A DNA stretch of 64,000 bases from Liopterus haemorrhoidalis (GCA_963971575.1 OZ020616.1:2128924-2192923); one strand, 5' to 3'; shown: positions 13,986 through 26,769, numbered from the stretch's first letter. The notes: generated from the sequence alone by a model not told the origin. A program made the numbers and translations.

Positions 13986-14230
13986 TCACATGAAGATACC
14001 ATTGAACCTGTCAAAAATATCCTACCAAAGTCAGCCATGATGTAAAATACAGTAGCGCCTCTATCGGTAGTGTCAGATGTCAATAGTTGGCAATACTGTT
14101 GGGTACCACTGGTCTGTAGAATCTGCGCATCCTCCCATGTACTAAGGACGCATGCAGTAAACAATTTCATAACCTTAAAATATTAATTGTCAAAAAACTA
14201 ATTCTTTAAAGTTCGTTAAATTGCTTAAAA

Positions 14231-14321
14231 ATGTTGGGAGTACGAGTTTCAACATTTTCAGAAAGTGGTTTAGGAGAACCCGAACAAGACGCTAATTCTG
14301 CATTAACTGAGTTAGATAAAG
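14231..14321 (+). CDS. INTS7: INTS7 exon 1
   Basis: Codes residues 1-31; holds the ANSALTELDK signature. Donor GT at 14322, phase 1. Confidence 0.93.
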
Positions 14322-17300
14322 GTTAGAATTGTTAAAATTTGTCTATTTTATGATATTTAATATGTTTTTATTACCAGGTCTAAGATCTAGTAAAGTAGGA
14401 GAGCAGTGCGAAGCAATAGTTCGTTTCCCCAAGCTGTTTGAGAAATATCCGTTTCCTATTTTGATTAATGCCTCTCTATTAAAACTAGCCGATGTCTTTC
14501 GGATGGGGTAAGTTATTTTTAAACCAGGATTTATGATCGCTTTCTGTCTTATATTGTTGTTTTATCTAGTTGCTAGGATTAGGTGAAATTGCTATTGTTA
14601 ATCCAAATATTATTCTCGAAATAAAACAATGAATTATAAACAAAGATTAACACTTCGATCAGGATTACATTTTTGGATAATTTCTGTAATAACAAAACAA
14701 TGGTTCTTTAAAAACTATTTTTATAAATAAATACATTATTTTTTAGGGTTTTGCAGGTACTAACTCTTAATAATATTAACCTGTATCCCGTTAATCATCT
14801 ACCGTTTGTATGGTAGAAATTATAGAATTTTAGCTAGAGTACCCGTACATCATACGGTTTTATGTAATGTATATTTGGTTGTAATGTAAAAGATAAGTGA
14901 TATATTTTCGTTTCAAGTAGAACAAAATAATATTTGTTTATTACGATGGTTCTAAAAAGGGGGCAGGCTCACATTTCATCGGCTCTGAGCCTTTTTGTGG
15001 ATTGTCTTTTTTTACTTTTTTTTGCCGCAGATGTCAAAATTTTAGACCGTATCTCAAAAGTGACCATATATTTATGATCTAAGGCTAAACATGTATAAGT
15101 ATAACAATTTTCAAATAAAATTTAAAAAAAAAATTTCCTAAAACTTTGAAATTTTGGTCAAAAATTTTATGACTCTGATTTTAGCCAAAATATAGTTTTA
15201 AGCTAAATTTGGATTTTGAAAAAAATATTTTAAAAATTCATGCTTTTCTATTTTCTGAATTAGTGCCGATTTGGGTCAGTTTTTTGCCTATAATGCCAAA
15301 ACTTTTGCCCAAACTTCAAAATTGACCCAATTTTATTGATCTATGGCCAAAAATACATATTTGTACCAATTTTCAATAAAATCGGAGACAAAAATTTTTT
15401 GCTTCAAAATCACGATTTTTTTAAGGTCTACCCCTTACGATTTTTTCGATTTTTGGCCCTTTTCAAAGGTTTTGGATTACTGCCCATACAAAACTTAATA
15501 ATTGGTTTATTAAAGCCCAATTTTTTTTTTTTAGATTAAACAATATAGTAGAATTTTAAAAATTCAAACCGCAGATTTCTATCCCTAACATTTTTATTTT
15601 TAGTAAGGATTCATCAAAATTTTCCAGAAATTTAAAAAAAAATTAAAATTTTTCAAAAAATTTTTTTGTTTCAAAATTTGGTCACAAGTCAATTAGGACC
15701 TCAAGATTTCAAAAATTTCCACCGCAGGTCTTTATCGTATTTCGTTTTTGAGATACGTCCTTGCGAAGATGAAAATTTCTATAAATCACGCTATATTAAA
15801 ATTTGTCATAATTTTAAAATACGCAAAACGAATAAGGCCACAAATTTTATCTAGACTAAATAAACTACGAGGAATCCAAAAATTCTAACTTCAGGTCGTT
15901 TTCTCTCACCGTTTTTTAGTTGTGCTTTTTTCTAATTTACAATTTTCACAAATAATGTAAATTATGTTACAAAAAAAATTGTCGTAATTTCAAAACGCGG
16001 TAAACGATTAAAGCCCCAAATTTCGCTTAGAGACGCTATCTCTAACCGTTTTTGTCGTTGGAATGAAATAATTTCCGTCAGAAAAATTTGTATGTAAAAA
16101 TTCATAAAGCCTCCTTCCTTTAGACCCGGTCTTTCCACCTTCAGATAAAGTCCCAGGTAACTATCTGACAGATAAGGTTATTTGTAACTTCATCTGCTGA
16201 ATAAATGTCAATACCAGTCAGTGAATCCAATACGTCAGTCTCATTATCCGTTAGATAACTATCCGATAGATACATTTGTATAGAAAGAAGGGATGACATT
16301 TACTCAGCAGATGAAGTTACAAATAACCTTATCTGTCAGATAGTTACCTGGAACTTTATCTGAAGGTGGAAAAACCGGGCCTTAGTCTTTTTATTCAATG
16401 GTCCCTCTGTATGTTTTGTTTTATTTCTCAGGACCAATTTTATAAGACTCTGCGTATTAAGAGTTTGCCAACAAAGTGAAAAACATCTAGATAAGATATC
16501 AAATGTTGATGAATTTGTCCGTCGTGTGTACAGCGTTATACACAGTAATGATCCTATAGCCAGGGCCTTAACTTTACGTACACTAGGTGCAGTGGCGGGC
16601 ATGATACCTGAAAGGCAACAGGTGCATCATAGTATTAGAAGAAGTCTAGATTCGCATGATGCCGTTGAAGTTGAAGCTGCAATATTTGCAGCTATGCAGT
16701 TTGCTTCACAATCAAAGTGAGTATTTATTATGATTTTTTATATAGGTATGGATGTTCTGTATAACTAAATTGGTATATCATAATACAATAAATACTATAT
16801 TTATTGGATCAATGATTGATTGTTAAAAATTGTCATAGTTCTTTAAAAAAATTCTCAACAAGGACATCTAATTATACAGCGTGTAATAATAAACTAATCA
16901 CATCCGTTTGCATCTGTCATTTTTAGATCTTTGGAAGTTATTTGGGTTTCTTCTTCCCTCATTAAGCTTTTGTGTGTTGTAGGACTTTTGCAGTAAGTAT
17001 GTGCAATAAAATATCGGACATGATTCAAGGACAAGCAACTCCTGCCAACATGAAGTTACAACTTATTCCGATTTTACAATACATGCATCATGATACAAGC
17101 ACAGCAACAATGGTGCGTCAGCTTTGCATGGATTTACTTCCAACATATCCAGCACAAGATTTTGTTCTTGTAACACTTAAAACTTTAACACAATTGGCTA
17201 CGGCAACATTAGCTGACATACCAAATCAGGTAAATGTCTACAGCAACATGTTAAAACAATTTAACATTTGTAACTTTAATCTAAAATTTATGATCAAATG

Positions 17301-20300
17301 TTTTTAAATTGTAGGTAACATTACTATTAAAATATTTAAGAAATGATCCAAGATGGGAAGTTAAGGCGCAAGCCCTAAAAAATTTACATCAGTTAGCTAA
17401 CCAAGGTGGTCATTTATGGTTGGCTGGAGCAGTTGAAGCTATTGCTGATGTTGCTTCCAATACAGAAACGCAAAAAGTATTGAGTTTATCTCTGTGTAAG
17501 TGCATATAATTTGTTAACATTTTGATAAATCCAGCGATTCTGATCGACTGCTAAGAATTAGACTCGATACAACTTAAAATGAAAAGAATTTTGATTTGAT
17601 TATAAATATTTCACGTTGTCCTTTTGTTTTTAGGTGTGATTCGAGTTTTAACTGAGTCCCCAGTAACTTGTCATTTGCAAAAGGATGCAGATTCAAGTGT
17701 AAGAAAATTATGTTTTCGAAGTTGCAGTTCTGGCAATCTAGTGATAGCTACACAAGCAGTTCAAATACTTACTAGGATTTTATGTTACTGGTAATTATTT
17801 TATATTTTAAACATAATGCTTTGTAGATGACATTAGAAGCTTATATAATATACATTTTAGATTAAGAATATTGTTTAAATATATAATATGTTTTAGTTAC
17901 AAAGAAAATCTTCCAGTACATGATGATATAGAAGTAATTTCAGCCATCGAAGCATTAATTCTGCAGTTGTTATATTCCGATGAGCCAAATCATTTGTATC
18001 AACTGAAATTATGTTTAAGATGTGCTATTAGTTTATGTGAAGCATATAATGAACATTGCAGTGTCTTTGTGGAATTGCTAGGTTCACAGCTGGTTACTGG
18101 AGAAGGTAAATATATATTTTTCTACAAACACTAAGGTGCCTTTCCATTTGATATTACTCGCGAGAGTAACTCTCGATAGCAAATCTCACGGGCTGGTCCA
18201 TTAGAAAGCTGATTTCGACCGGATGTACTATCGAGAGCTCCCGGCGAGCAGCTCGCCAAGAAGGCTCTCGCGAGTTCTCTCAAACCTGTGTCCACTTGAT
18301 CAGTTGTGGAGAGTAGTCATGATGGCGTCGTATTATAGAAAGCTCGCAGCAACTGTAATAATTATAACTATTTCTAAAAAAACAAAAAAGTTGAATAAAA
18401 AAAATCAGCTGTATTAATTGATGGATTGATAGAAGTGTTTTTGGTGCTTTCAATAATATCTGGAAATTAAAAATGAAATGGTGCAGCAACTATTATTAAT
18501 AATTAAGTTGAATTGATTAATATTATTAAAAATGTATTTACTTCTAATAATTCTCTTATAAAATTTATTTTAAATATTATTAATAAAATTGCAAATAAAA
18601 AATAGTTGAAGCTATAGCTTGTACTAAAAAATATTTAATAGAAGATTCAAAGGAATATGATTTTTCTTTTTTCTTAATAAAGTAATGTAAAGTAAAAGAA
18701 AGGAAAGTAAATTCATTTCTAATCCTATTCATGCTGTTATTGTTCCTGTAAATAAAGTTGTTAAAAATTAGATATTAAAAATTAAAAAGAAAAGGGTTAT
18801 TACCTTTATATTTGGGGTATGTATCTAAAAGCTTAATTAGCTTATTTTTTTATTAATTACATTTTAGATATACAAAGTTTTTTGATACTTTAAAAAATAA
18901 TTTAATTCTATTAAATGTAATTACTAAAATAATAAATTATTTGGGGTAATTAATTATTAATAAAGGTAAAAATTTACATAATTTATCTATCAAAATAATT
19001 CTTTTAATCAGGCACATGATTTTGTAAACTTTATTTTAATAAAAAAATATATATTTCTATTTTTAAATTGAATTAAATTTAAATTAATTAATTATTTTTA
19101 ATAAAATTAAAAAAATATGGTTAACCCTTTACTGCATGAATTTTTATTTTTGTCTTAAGTAATTCATGAGCATTTGGAATTGGTTCTTATTGATAGAAAA
19201 ATTAATTTAAAAAATATATTTATAATATTTATTATTAGTTTTATGAAAAAATAATAATTTTCTAAATTTGGGGGTATAAAATTTCCTACAAAACATGTTT
19301 TTTCATTCTGTCACGGTAATCGACAAAATTATTTATTTATTTCCTCCGGTGAACATTTTTTGAACATCTTGTAAACAGACAGCTCTCGATAGCACTCTCA
19401 GAATTCGAACACGGTTCGTATTTGGCGAGCTACTCTCGGAGAGTAGTTAGCTCTCGGAGAGTAACTCGCCAGTTCCCGCGAGTTACTCTCAGAGGTGTGT
19501 CCATTGGCGAATAACTGCTATCGAGAGGTTCTCGCCACTATTTACTCACAAGTGGACAGGCACCTTTAGGGATTCAAATTTATTTTTATGTCCTCTTGCG
19601 GACTTAGGGTAGTGCTATTCAAAAGAAGAAAAAAACACAAATATTCTTTATACAATAGACAATAATTACTTAATTGAAAAATATTTGTAGTAAACTTCAA
19701 ATCTAGATAATGCCTGGATAATGCTGAATCAATGTTTCCTCATTTCTTTGGGTGATTTTTTTTTTGTCTCCTTTTGCGCAATAGATGTATAGCATTTTTA
19801 AAACTGAATTTCTGTGTATGTACGTATCCTAAAAAGGTGAATTTTTTATATATTTTGCTTGTGGTGTGCTGTAAAGTTTGGGAAAGGATTTCGTGTGATA
19901 TGGGTCAGATAAGGTTGTGAAGCACTAATCTAGGGGCTGTGGTCTCCATTTTTTTTTTTTTTTTGTATCTCATTCTCTTAGACCTGAGCTCGGAATGTAT
20001 TTATGTTCATGTACTTAAATACATCGTTAAGGTAATTGTAATTTTTTTTTTTGTCAAGGGCTTTTATACTTGTTCTTAATCAGCTTGTATATATTTCCTA
20101 ATATCATTATGGTATAATTAAACTAGTGGTTCTCGCTTGCTTTTAGGTTCATGCTGTGTAATAATCTGCGAAACATTAGGAGCTATTGGTGGATTACAAC
20201 CCCAGACATTAGTCCCCTTATTCCCCGACATTTTTGAAAAACTCCGTGAATTAAGTGACGAAGAAAATTTAGATCAAGAACAAATTCAATCAAAAGTGAT

Positions 20301-23300
20301 GATGTGTACACTCATTTTTCAAACATTATCAATTTACGATTGGAATAACGAGATTATGGATGTTATTCACTATGTTATAACGAGGAATGATAATTGGGCT
20401 AATTATAGAATAGCCCGATCTGCAGCCAGATATGGACATCATAAAATAGCTAATCAAATATTTGAAGGATTGACTGAGCAGGTTTCATCTGAACATTTGC
20501 ACTTTTGGCTTGTCAGTCTTAAAGAAATAACTGAAGCTGAAGCACACTTATCCAATATAGAGTGCAATAAGAATAGCTTAGTGGAAAGTTTGGATTCAGC
20601 AATAGTTCATTATAATAAAGCTATTGCTGCTCTCAAAGTAAGTACTAAATTTTGCATTTATGCATCATTTTCATGGTAGTGTCAAAGGCGCGACAGGGGT
20701 GAGAGGCGTGGTGTTATATTTACAAGTTCGAATTTCATGGTGGGGTTGGAGGCGTGATAAGTGCGCGTTTTCGGTTTTGACAACATTTGTATCTAACCTA
20801 AAAGTTTATACAAGTATTTGTAGTAAACGGGTATTCAATTTCATTAAATATGTCGTCAAATCGAAGGAGACGTCTAGCTCTTTTTTATGCATATTTAGAC
20901 TCGATATGAAGAAAAGCGATGGTGGGTACGTCCCATATATACATAGAAACAGAAGGCAACAGGGAGATTATTTTAACTTGTTACAAGAAATGAGACACAA
21001 AAAACACAGACAATTACTTCAATTACAAGAAAAGAATTTAATACGCAATCTTTTTTACTTGACATCACAGTTTAGAAAGAAGATTCTGTTGGCCCCTGCT
21101 TGGGGGTGTATTATTAGTATACCCACTGCATGACATTTCTGCAGACCAGATATTTGAAACCGAATCCATAATAATAAACTTTATGACTGCCGACAACATT
21201 GTAAAAGTCGCTATTTCGCTACATCAATTTATGTTTTTTTAATTTTTTTTTTAGGAAATTAATATGTGTCTCGCTAAAGATCTCACCAGTCCGAAAAAAT
21301 ATATCTGTTTCTATGATTTCGACGGTGCGGCCAGCGCTAGAGTTGAAATTTCTGAACTTGCTACACCGCGCCTACAATAGAGCGATCCTATTGGTTGAAT
21401 TTCTTGTTCCACGCTTTCAACACCAGAATGAAAATGATACATTACACTTTTCTTTGCCGACATGAATGAGGGCCCGGCGCAACTTCAAGATATTGTTCAT
21501 TATGACGCGAATAAAAAAAAAAAATCAAAACCAAACGTTGATTTTTTGTGAATACATATTTTTGTTTGCTTTGGCAGGCTGCAAGTACACCGTCTCATAA
21601 TCTACAGTTCCAAGCGGAATATATTAGAATTCGTAGTGAATTTCTATTATGTTTAGTGCAAGTAATTCACACATCTGATAGTTTGTGCACTGTTCCTCCA
21701 CCAGCCATTGCTGCCAACATTGTACAGTCGACCAGAGATGAGTTACAGCGCTATGGTTACGTAACCAACCAGTTAAGGAAGTGTATTAAAGATATTAAAG
21801 AATGCAGTGAACTCTACTGGAAACTTTATCAATCAGCTTTTGATGCTGATCCAGCTACTTTGGAAAATATTCAGATGTAAGTAATTTCCATCTCTTAAAA
21901 ATAATATAGATTGATCTATGGTCTATTTCAAAGTAGAAAAATGTGTGTAAGAAGATAGGAGCTGTTTGTCCTTGCTTCGGATTGGTTAGATTGTCATCCC
22001 TATTACACTGTTAAAATATTGTTTTTAGTCTTTTGTTGACAGATGTTCAGTGTCGTACATTGGAAACATATATTATTTATTTTTTTTCATATATTTTGTT
22101 ATTATTTACATATTTAGACTTTTATTTATATTCTTGGCGTAGATTTTATGGAGAAAATTCTCCATGTAATTTGTTTTTACGCAGTTATATATATTTTAGG
22201 TTATCTGACATATAAATATTTTTTGATAGTTGACAATTAACAGATCAAGAGAGAGGACTAATGTGAGGCCAAAAGACAGCCCAGCTGATTGTGCCCAAAG
22301 AAGAAGTTATTAATATAATTTTTAGACCTTCATATATACATATATTTTTAATTTTTATTTACAATAAATATTTAAATAAGAAACTTTAGCTCTGAAGATA
22401 TATTGTTTGTTTTATTGCTTTATTTAAACTATTTTAGCCAAATCTCTCTTTTTATATATAGTACATAATTTTTAAAATGAATATTTTTTTAACTTTTTCA
22501 AATTTCCCATTAAACTGAATTTATGTCGTATAAATAACGTAAGTGTATTATCTGCCTTGTTTATTGCAATATCTTAATAACCATTTTTAAATTGAAAAAA
22601 AAAAAAAAAATCACTTGCTAACCCAGTTACTACCTCCATGCCCTAATTGTAACTTATTTAAAATTTTCCTATATACTGTATTTATCCAGTGTTAATTGTA
22701 CTCGGTTCGCAGCGCTATCTACTTTTTTTTTAATTTGAAATAGACCATACATGTTGTCCCTATATATATATGTGGGATTTTTCTATATTCCCGCATAATT
22801 AAATCAATCATAGTCAACTAATACAGACCGAGATAAAAGAGAAACAATTGAAGTAACTAAGGACGCTGTTGATTATTGTTTTGTTATTGTTGATAGAGTT
22901 CTTAATGACATTATTCACTTCTGTTAATATAATTTGTAACTTTTAACTGGTTTTTCGATATAATTTGTGTATTTAAAGACGTGTAGTGTTTCATTTTGAA
23001 GACGGAAATCCTACACAGGGGTATAAAACTCATATACACGGCCTTGAAACGGTTTTAAGTTATATTCCATCCACCGACAGCGCTAAAAGCGTTTTTTTTA
23101 ACCAACATTTTGAGAACATTTCATTATCGGCAATTTGCGGCAATTGTTTTTGCCGTTGTAACGATAGGTGACTAAATTGTGATTGTGACAGTGATGAATT
23201 TTATAAGAAATTTTAAATATTAGCACCATATTTTTTATTTTCAAATGGTATAGTGTAATTAATAATATTTTAAATGGTAAATGCAAAAGAAATATAAATA

Positions 23301-25930
23301 GTGTAATAAAAAAAATGGCACAGACTAAATTTAATATGTACAATAAAAGTAAATATAAAAGTAAAAAATAAATACTTGTTTATTTATTTCATATGCTTGC
23401 TTGCAAATAAAATAATAAAACTTAATGTTTACTGAAGTATTAACTTTCAACAATTGTAATTAATTTTAATTTTAAGAAATTAATTAGGAGAGTTGTAAAT
23501 AAATCATTATTTTCGGTTCAAGGCAATCTTTAATTTTCTACCAAAATTACATTTTATTTTTCAATTTTGGTAGAAAATTAATGATCGCGCGATTCATAGC
23601 AATTTAAAATATTAAAATATATTTGTGTGCACTGCGGGTTGCATACTATCTAATCCTAGTTCATATTACAACCACGAATGTCGCAACTATCGCTGTCCAA
23701 AGCCGTAACATGGGAGTCCGCTATCTTCCTTGTTTTATAATTTGTGATCCTACATATATTGCAGCATATGTTTTAGTTTACAGCAAATGTGTACTCTTCT
23801 GGAAAGGAATGTAGAAACGATATGCGTAGCTGGTACAAATACGAATGAAATGCCTATTGAATTCGGAACTGATACAGGTCGATTAGAACATAGGCAACTG
23901 ATAATTAGCTGCCAGAATGCCGCAAGGGTCACTCAAGGTTATATCGGTGATCCCCAAGAGCAGGCAATTACACACAGAGTAATTTTAATTTAGGTAGACC
24001 CGAAATATTACTGACAGTTCAAAATTTGTTGTCAAATCATAATCAATAACCAGAATTTCGAATTAAAGCATTATAAAAGAATTTTTTTGTGGTATAGGAA
24101 AGCTTGTGGATTGGCTTGCCACGTGTGTAGACAAGCTAGGTCAGTGTTTATCAACAAAAAATGGACCGCGGACCAGTAAAATACATAATTTTCTAACGCG
24201 GACCAATAATTGTTGGTTCATTTTTTGCAAGAAAACAAATATTTTTAATGTGCTACGAAATATATTTATTTTATTTGTAGCAAATCACAGAAAGGTTATA
24301 GAAAATAAACAAAATATAAATTATGTATATACTAAATGTGCATAAAAAGAACAAAATAACCGCAAAAAACATATACAAAACCTTTCGCAGACCACTAAAA
24401 TTTTTCTACGGACCACTAATATTATTCTACGGACCACTAAAATTATTCTACGGACCACCTGTTGAGAAACACTGAGCTACAGTCTGTTCCAAACGGTTAA
24501 GCGGAACTAGATTTTGCAATCTAGTTACTTTCATCGTTTAAATCGTGCCTTTCGGCCGTTTTGTTTAAGCTTTGTAAATGATACGTACAATAAACATGTT
24601 TTGGTTATGGTTAATATCATTTTAAAATGTCATTTTCTTTATATTTAGATTTTTTGTGTCATTCTTAATACAAATTTCCCATTTATTTATTTTTTTGTCA
24701 TTAAAATATCTAAAAAAAATATTTAATTTTGACATATGTCATTCGTTTCCATGGTTTCATTGTTGGAATTTTAAATTTTGACATCCCAACGTGAAAACTG
24801 AAATAACCCAAGCAAGGTCCCTTCTCGTGACAACCTAAAAGAACTAAATTCCCATTTAGTTCCGCTTAACCGTTTGGAACAGACTGTAGGTGACATGTTG
24901 AAAAGTGACACTCATTTAGTTTTTGTGTCACTCTTGTAATTTTATGATATACGAAACAATTTGACAATCTAAATATTTTTGGTCTACCGAGAAATTGTTT
25001 AATTTGTGATAAATTGTTAATAATATTTATTTTAGCAAATGGAATGTTTATTAAAACATGTAGAAGTGTTAACAAAAGCATCTATTTGTATACCAAGATA
25101 CTTTTTCCAAGTATTACAATCTACTTGTGTGAAGCTTGCAATTACGCCACAACCTCGAGTAGCGGGAGAGTTTATCAGTGTTCAGCCGGGTTCTCAATTA
25201 GCTGTAAAGGTAGAAGGTGTAATCCAACATGGTAAACGTCCAGGATTGTTCCGTACTATTAACGGTGTCATTATTACCGTTACATCTCAGTTGCAAACTC
25301 CTGCCAAAACTAATCCGGATGCGAAGGTTAGTATGTTACACAGATTCTTTGAAATACGAGGGCTATTCGGAAAGTAACCTCCATTGTTGCGTAGCGTGAG
25401 TAGTAGGCGGTGGAGCGCCGCCATTGTTGCATCTGCGCGCGCAGTGATTCAGTAAGCTTCCAGCTGTGCAAGGGGGAGCGTCGTACTGCCGAGTGTTCGC
25501 TTGTTATAACCTCAAAACACGAATGTCGAAATAGAATATCTCCCCAAATGTTAGAGAGAACCGTCGGTTCACGACGTCGAAACTTACCGTAAATTATTCA
25601 TTACATTTTCGAACACAAAAAAAAAAAAAATCATGCATGTTTTTCATTGCAGATTTATTTTAATTAATTTATTGTTTGTAGCAAACAAAGGATACTTGTT
25701 CTGTTTTAAGTCAGACAGTAACACCTCATAGAGATTTTTTTACTGCACAATTTTTGTTGGCATTTCCACAAGGTGGTCAGTATGCCTTGGCTGTAGAATC
25801 TTCTCTTGTGGATGAAAAAGATAATACCTGGAAGACTGGACCCAAATCCACTTTAACAGTTAAAGTACCAGAAGAACCAGAGAAAAAAGCAACCTCCCAA
25901 CCCACACCTAGTACTTCATCAACAATGTAA
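14231..25930 (+). CDS. INTS7: Integrator complex subunit 7 (12 exons, 943 aa)
   Basis: Subunit of the Integrator complex, a nuclear RNA polymerase II-associated machine that cleaves snRNA 3' ends and attenuates transcription. INTS7 is an armadillo/HEAT-like helical scaffold with a C-terminal globular domain. Twelve exons with consistent GT-AG sites and phases sum to 2832 bases: 14231-14321, 14378-14507, 16432-16716, 16983-17229, 17315-17495, 17634-17790, 17897-18105, 20147-20637, 21578-21876, 23777-23978, 25036-25326, 25682-25930. Near-invariant family stretches include DANSALTELDKGLRS, FRMGTNFIRLCVLRV, HHSIRRSLDSHDAVEVEAA and RYFFQVLQST. Length is close to the vertebrate protein (about 960 aa). 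The start ATG matches the N-terminal position of the family, and no exon is broken. Introns carry at least seven transposon insertions. Confidence 0.97.
14378..14507 (+). CDS. INTS7: INTS7 exon 2
   Basis: Residues 31-74, RSSKVGEQCEAIVRFPKLFE onward to FRMG. Acceptor TTACCAG, donor GTAAGT. Confidence 0.95.
16123..16381. mobile_element. foldback MITE, PIF/Harbinger-like, TTA duplication
   Basis: Inverted repeats of about 100 bases begin GACCCGGTCTTTCCACCTTC and end in ACCGGGCC. TTA flanks both ends (16120-16122, 16382-16384). It sits in INTS7 intron 2. Confidence 0.8.
16432..16716 (+). CDS. INTS7: INTS7 exon 3
   Basis: Residues 74-169, including CVLRVCQQSEKHLDKI and MIPERQQVHHSIRRSLD. Its acceptor is only 50 bases from a MITE. 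Confidence 0.95.
16983..17229 (+). CDS. INTS7: INTS7 exon 4
   Basis: Residues 169-251, including NKISDMIQGQATP and LIPILQYMHHD. Confidence 0.95.
17315..17495 (+). CDS. INTS7: INTS7 exon 5
   Basis: Residues 252-312, beginning VTLLLKYLRNDPRWEVK. Intron 4 is only 85 bases. Confidence 0.94.
17634..17790 (+). CDS. INTS7: INTS7 exon 6
   Basis: Residues 312-364, a less conserved ARM-like stretch. Phases join without a stop. Confidence 0.92.
17897..18105 (+). CDS. INTS7: INTS7 exon 7
   Basis: Residues 364-434, including ISAIEALILQLLYSDEPNH. Confidence 0.93.
18132..19568. mobile_element. TIR element with subterminal CTCTCG motifs
   Basis: Ends TAAGGTGCCTTTCCATTTG and CAAGTGGACAGGCACCTTTA are inverted repeats. 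Both subterminal regions contain many copies of the self-complementary motif CTCTCG(A/C)GAG. The interior is almost pure A/T with no coding capacity. It lies in INTS7 intron 7; superfamily not identified. Confidence 0.6.
20147..20637 (+). CDS. INTS7: INTS7 exon 8
   Basis: Residues 434-597, the largest exon. It includes ANYRIARSAARYGHHKIA and SSEHLHFWLVSLKEI. Confidence 0.96.
20865..21075 (+). pseudogene. PIF/Harbinger transposase fragment
   Basis: One frame gives RRRRLALFYAYLDSI and, after a stop and frameshift, another gives HRNRRQQGDYFNLLQEMR. This is the N-terminal region typical of Harbinger/HARBI1-type nucleases. The catalytic part is absent. It lies in INTS7 intron 8. Confidence 0.55.
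21578..21876 (+). CDS. INTS7: INTS7 exon 9
   Basis: Residues 598-697, including PPPAIAANI and YQSAFDADPATLENIQ. Confidence 0.96.
21919..22747. mobile_element. 829-bp TIR MITE, TA duplication (copy 1)
   Basis: TA flanks an element with ends TGGTCTATTTCAAAG and its inverse complement. It is highly similar along its whole length to 45874-46693. No transposase is seen. A Tc1/mariner-type origin is inferred from the TA. It is in INTS7 intron 9. Confidence 0.8.
23530..23581. repeat. perfect 19-bp hairpin
   Basis: Positions 23530-23548 and 23563-23581 are complementary (core TTTCTACCAAAATT) around a 14-base loop, in INTS7 intron 9. Confidence 0.7.
23777..23978 (+). CDS. INTS7: INTS7 exon 10
   Basis: Residues 697-764. 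It opens with LQQMCTLLER, matching the LQQQ segment of other INTS7 proteins; the rest is poorly conserved. The donor is AGA|GTAATT. Confidence 0.85.
24142..24474. mobile_element. hAT-type MITE
   Basis: Ends CAGTGTTTATCAAC and GTTGAGAAACACTG are typical hAT termini. Imperfect 8-base flanks are AGCTAGGT and AGCTACAG. It holds three tandem 'ctacggaccactaa' repeats. In INTS7 intron 10. Confidence 0.7.
24480..24886. mobile_element. TIR MITE with TA duplication
   Basis: TA flanks inverted ends CAGTCTGTTCCAAACGGTTA (24480) and the complementary end at 24886. It lies 5 bases after the hAT MITE. Confidence 0.75.
25036..25326 (+). CDS. INTS7: INTS7 exon 11
   Basis: Residues 765-861, including IPRYFFQVLQSTCVKLA and VKVEGVIQHGKRPGLFR. 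Confidence 0.96.
25354..25610 (+). mobile_element. mariner-like 5' remnant
   Basis: Starts GAGGGCTATTCGGAAAGTAA, a terminus pattern seen in mariner-like elements, followed by GC-richer leader-like DNA and a degraded start region. The right end is missing. In INTS7 intron 11. Confidence 0.4.
25682..25930 (+). CDS. INTS7: INTS7 exon 12 and stop
   Basis: Residues 862-943, including TPHRDFFTAQFLLAFP and TWKTGPKSTLTVK; TAA at 25928. Confidence 0.95.
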   Translation, partial: QTKDTCSVLSQTVTPHRDFFTAQFLLAFPQGGQYALAVESSLVDEKDNTWKTGPKSTLTVKVPEEPEKKATSQPTPSTSSTM

Positions 25931-26115
25931 AATGTTTTTTATAAATGGACATGTAGGATAAGGATATATGAAAATATATTGATTTTTATACATAAACATG
26001 TTGTTTGATTTTTGCTATCATTTTATAAATTTACTAGATGAAAGGCCCGTTGTCAAACTCAATTTCGTCTCTCCCTTTACGTCTCTACGTCAAAATGCCT
26101 ACTTCTGGCCGATAT

Positions 26116-26475
26116 ACAGGGTGTTTGTTTGAAACGGGGCAACTCGAAAATCTTCTTTATTTGTAAAGATACAAAAAATCTTCAGAACAAAAGTTAAACT
26201 AGACAAAAAGGCCCATCTAAAGGTTACTATAAGAATTCTGAGACACTTCCGGTTTCACCCAAAATAATGTCAACTTTTGATCTAGCATAGGGAATCGATA
26301 ATTTTATATTTTTTTCCTAAAAGTACATTAAATTAGCTTTAAAATGACACTAAAAAATCATATTTTTATGTTAACCATTTCAAAATGGCGACCATTTATT
26401 TACAAAATAATAATCAACATAAGTTTTACAAAGTTGAACGTAGCAAGCTTTGAAAACAATAAAAAAAGAAACAAT
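26116..26475. repeat. dispersed repeat, copy 1 (see 42482-42815)
   Basis: Begins ACAGGGTGTTTGTTTGAAAC. The body 'actagacaaaaaggccca...cttccggtttc...agcatagggaatcg' is repeated at 42482-42815. Class unknown. Confidence 0.65.
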
Positions 26476-26769
26476 ATATCTCAAATTTCAAATTTACAAT
26501 ATTTTAATAAAAAAAAATTGGCTGTAATATTAATTATAATGTGATTTTTGTTTTGTTAGGTGACATAACTAAAATTAACATATCAAAAAAATTTAGTTTT
26601 AAGGAAATATAAATTTTACGCGTATCCCCTATTCTTGCATATTCATTATGACTAGGGGCCTCAGCCCGGCTACGCCGGTCTTCTCCCCTACGTTGTTAAA
26701 ACTCGTCGCTTCGCGACTCGTTTTAATATAATTCTGTCGCACTTGTCGATTGTAAAACTCGTCGCTCAT

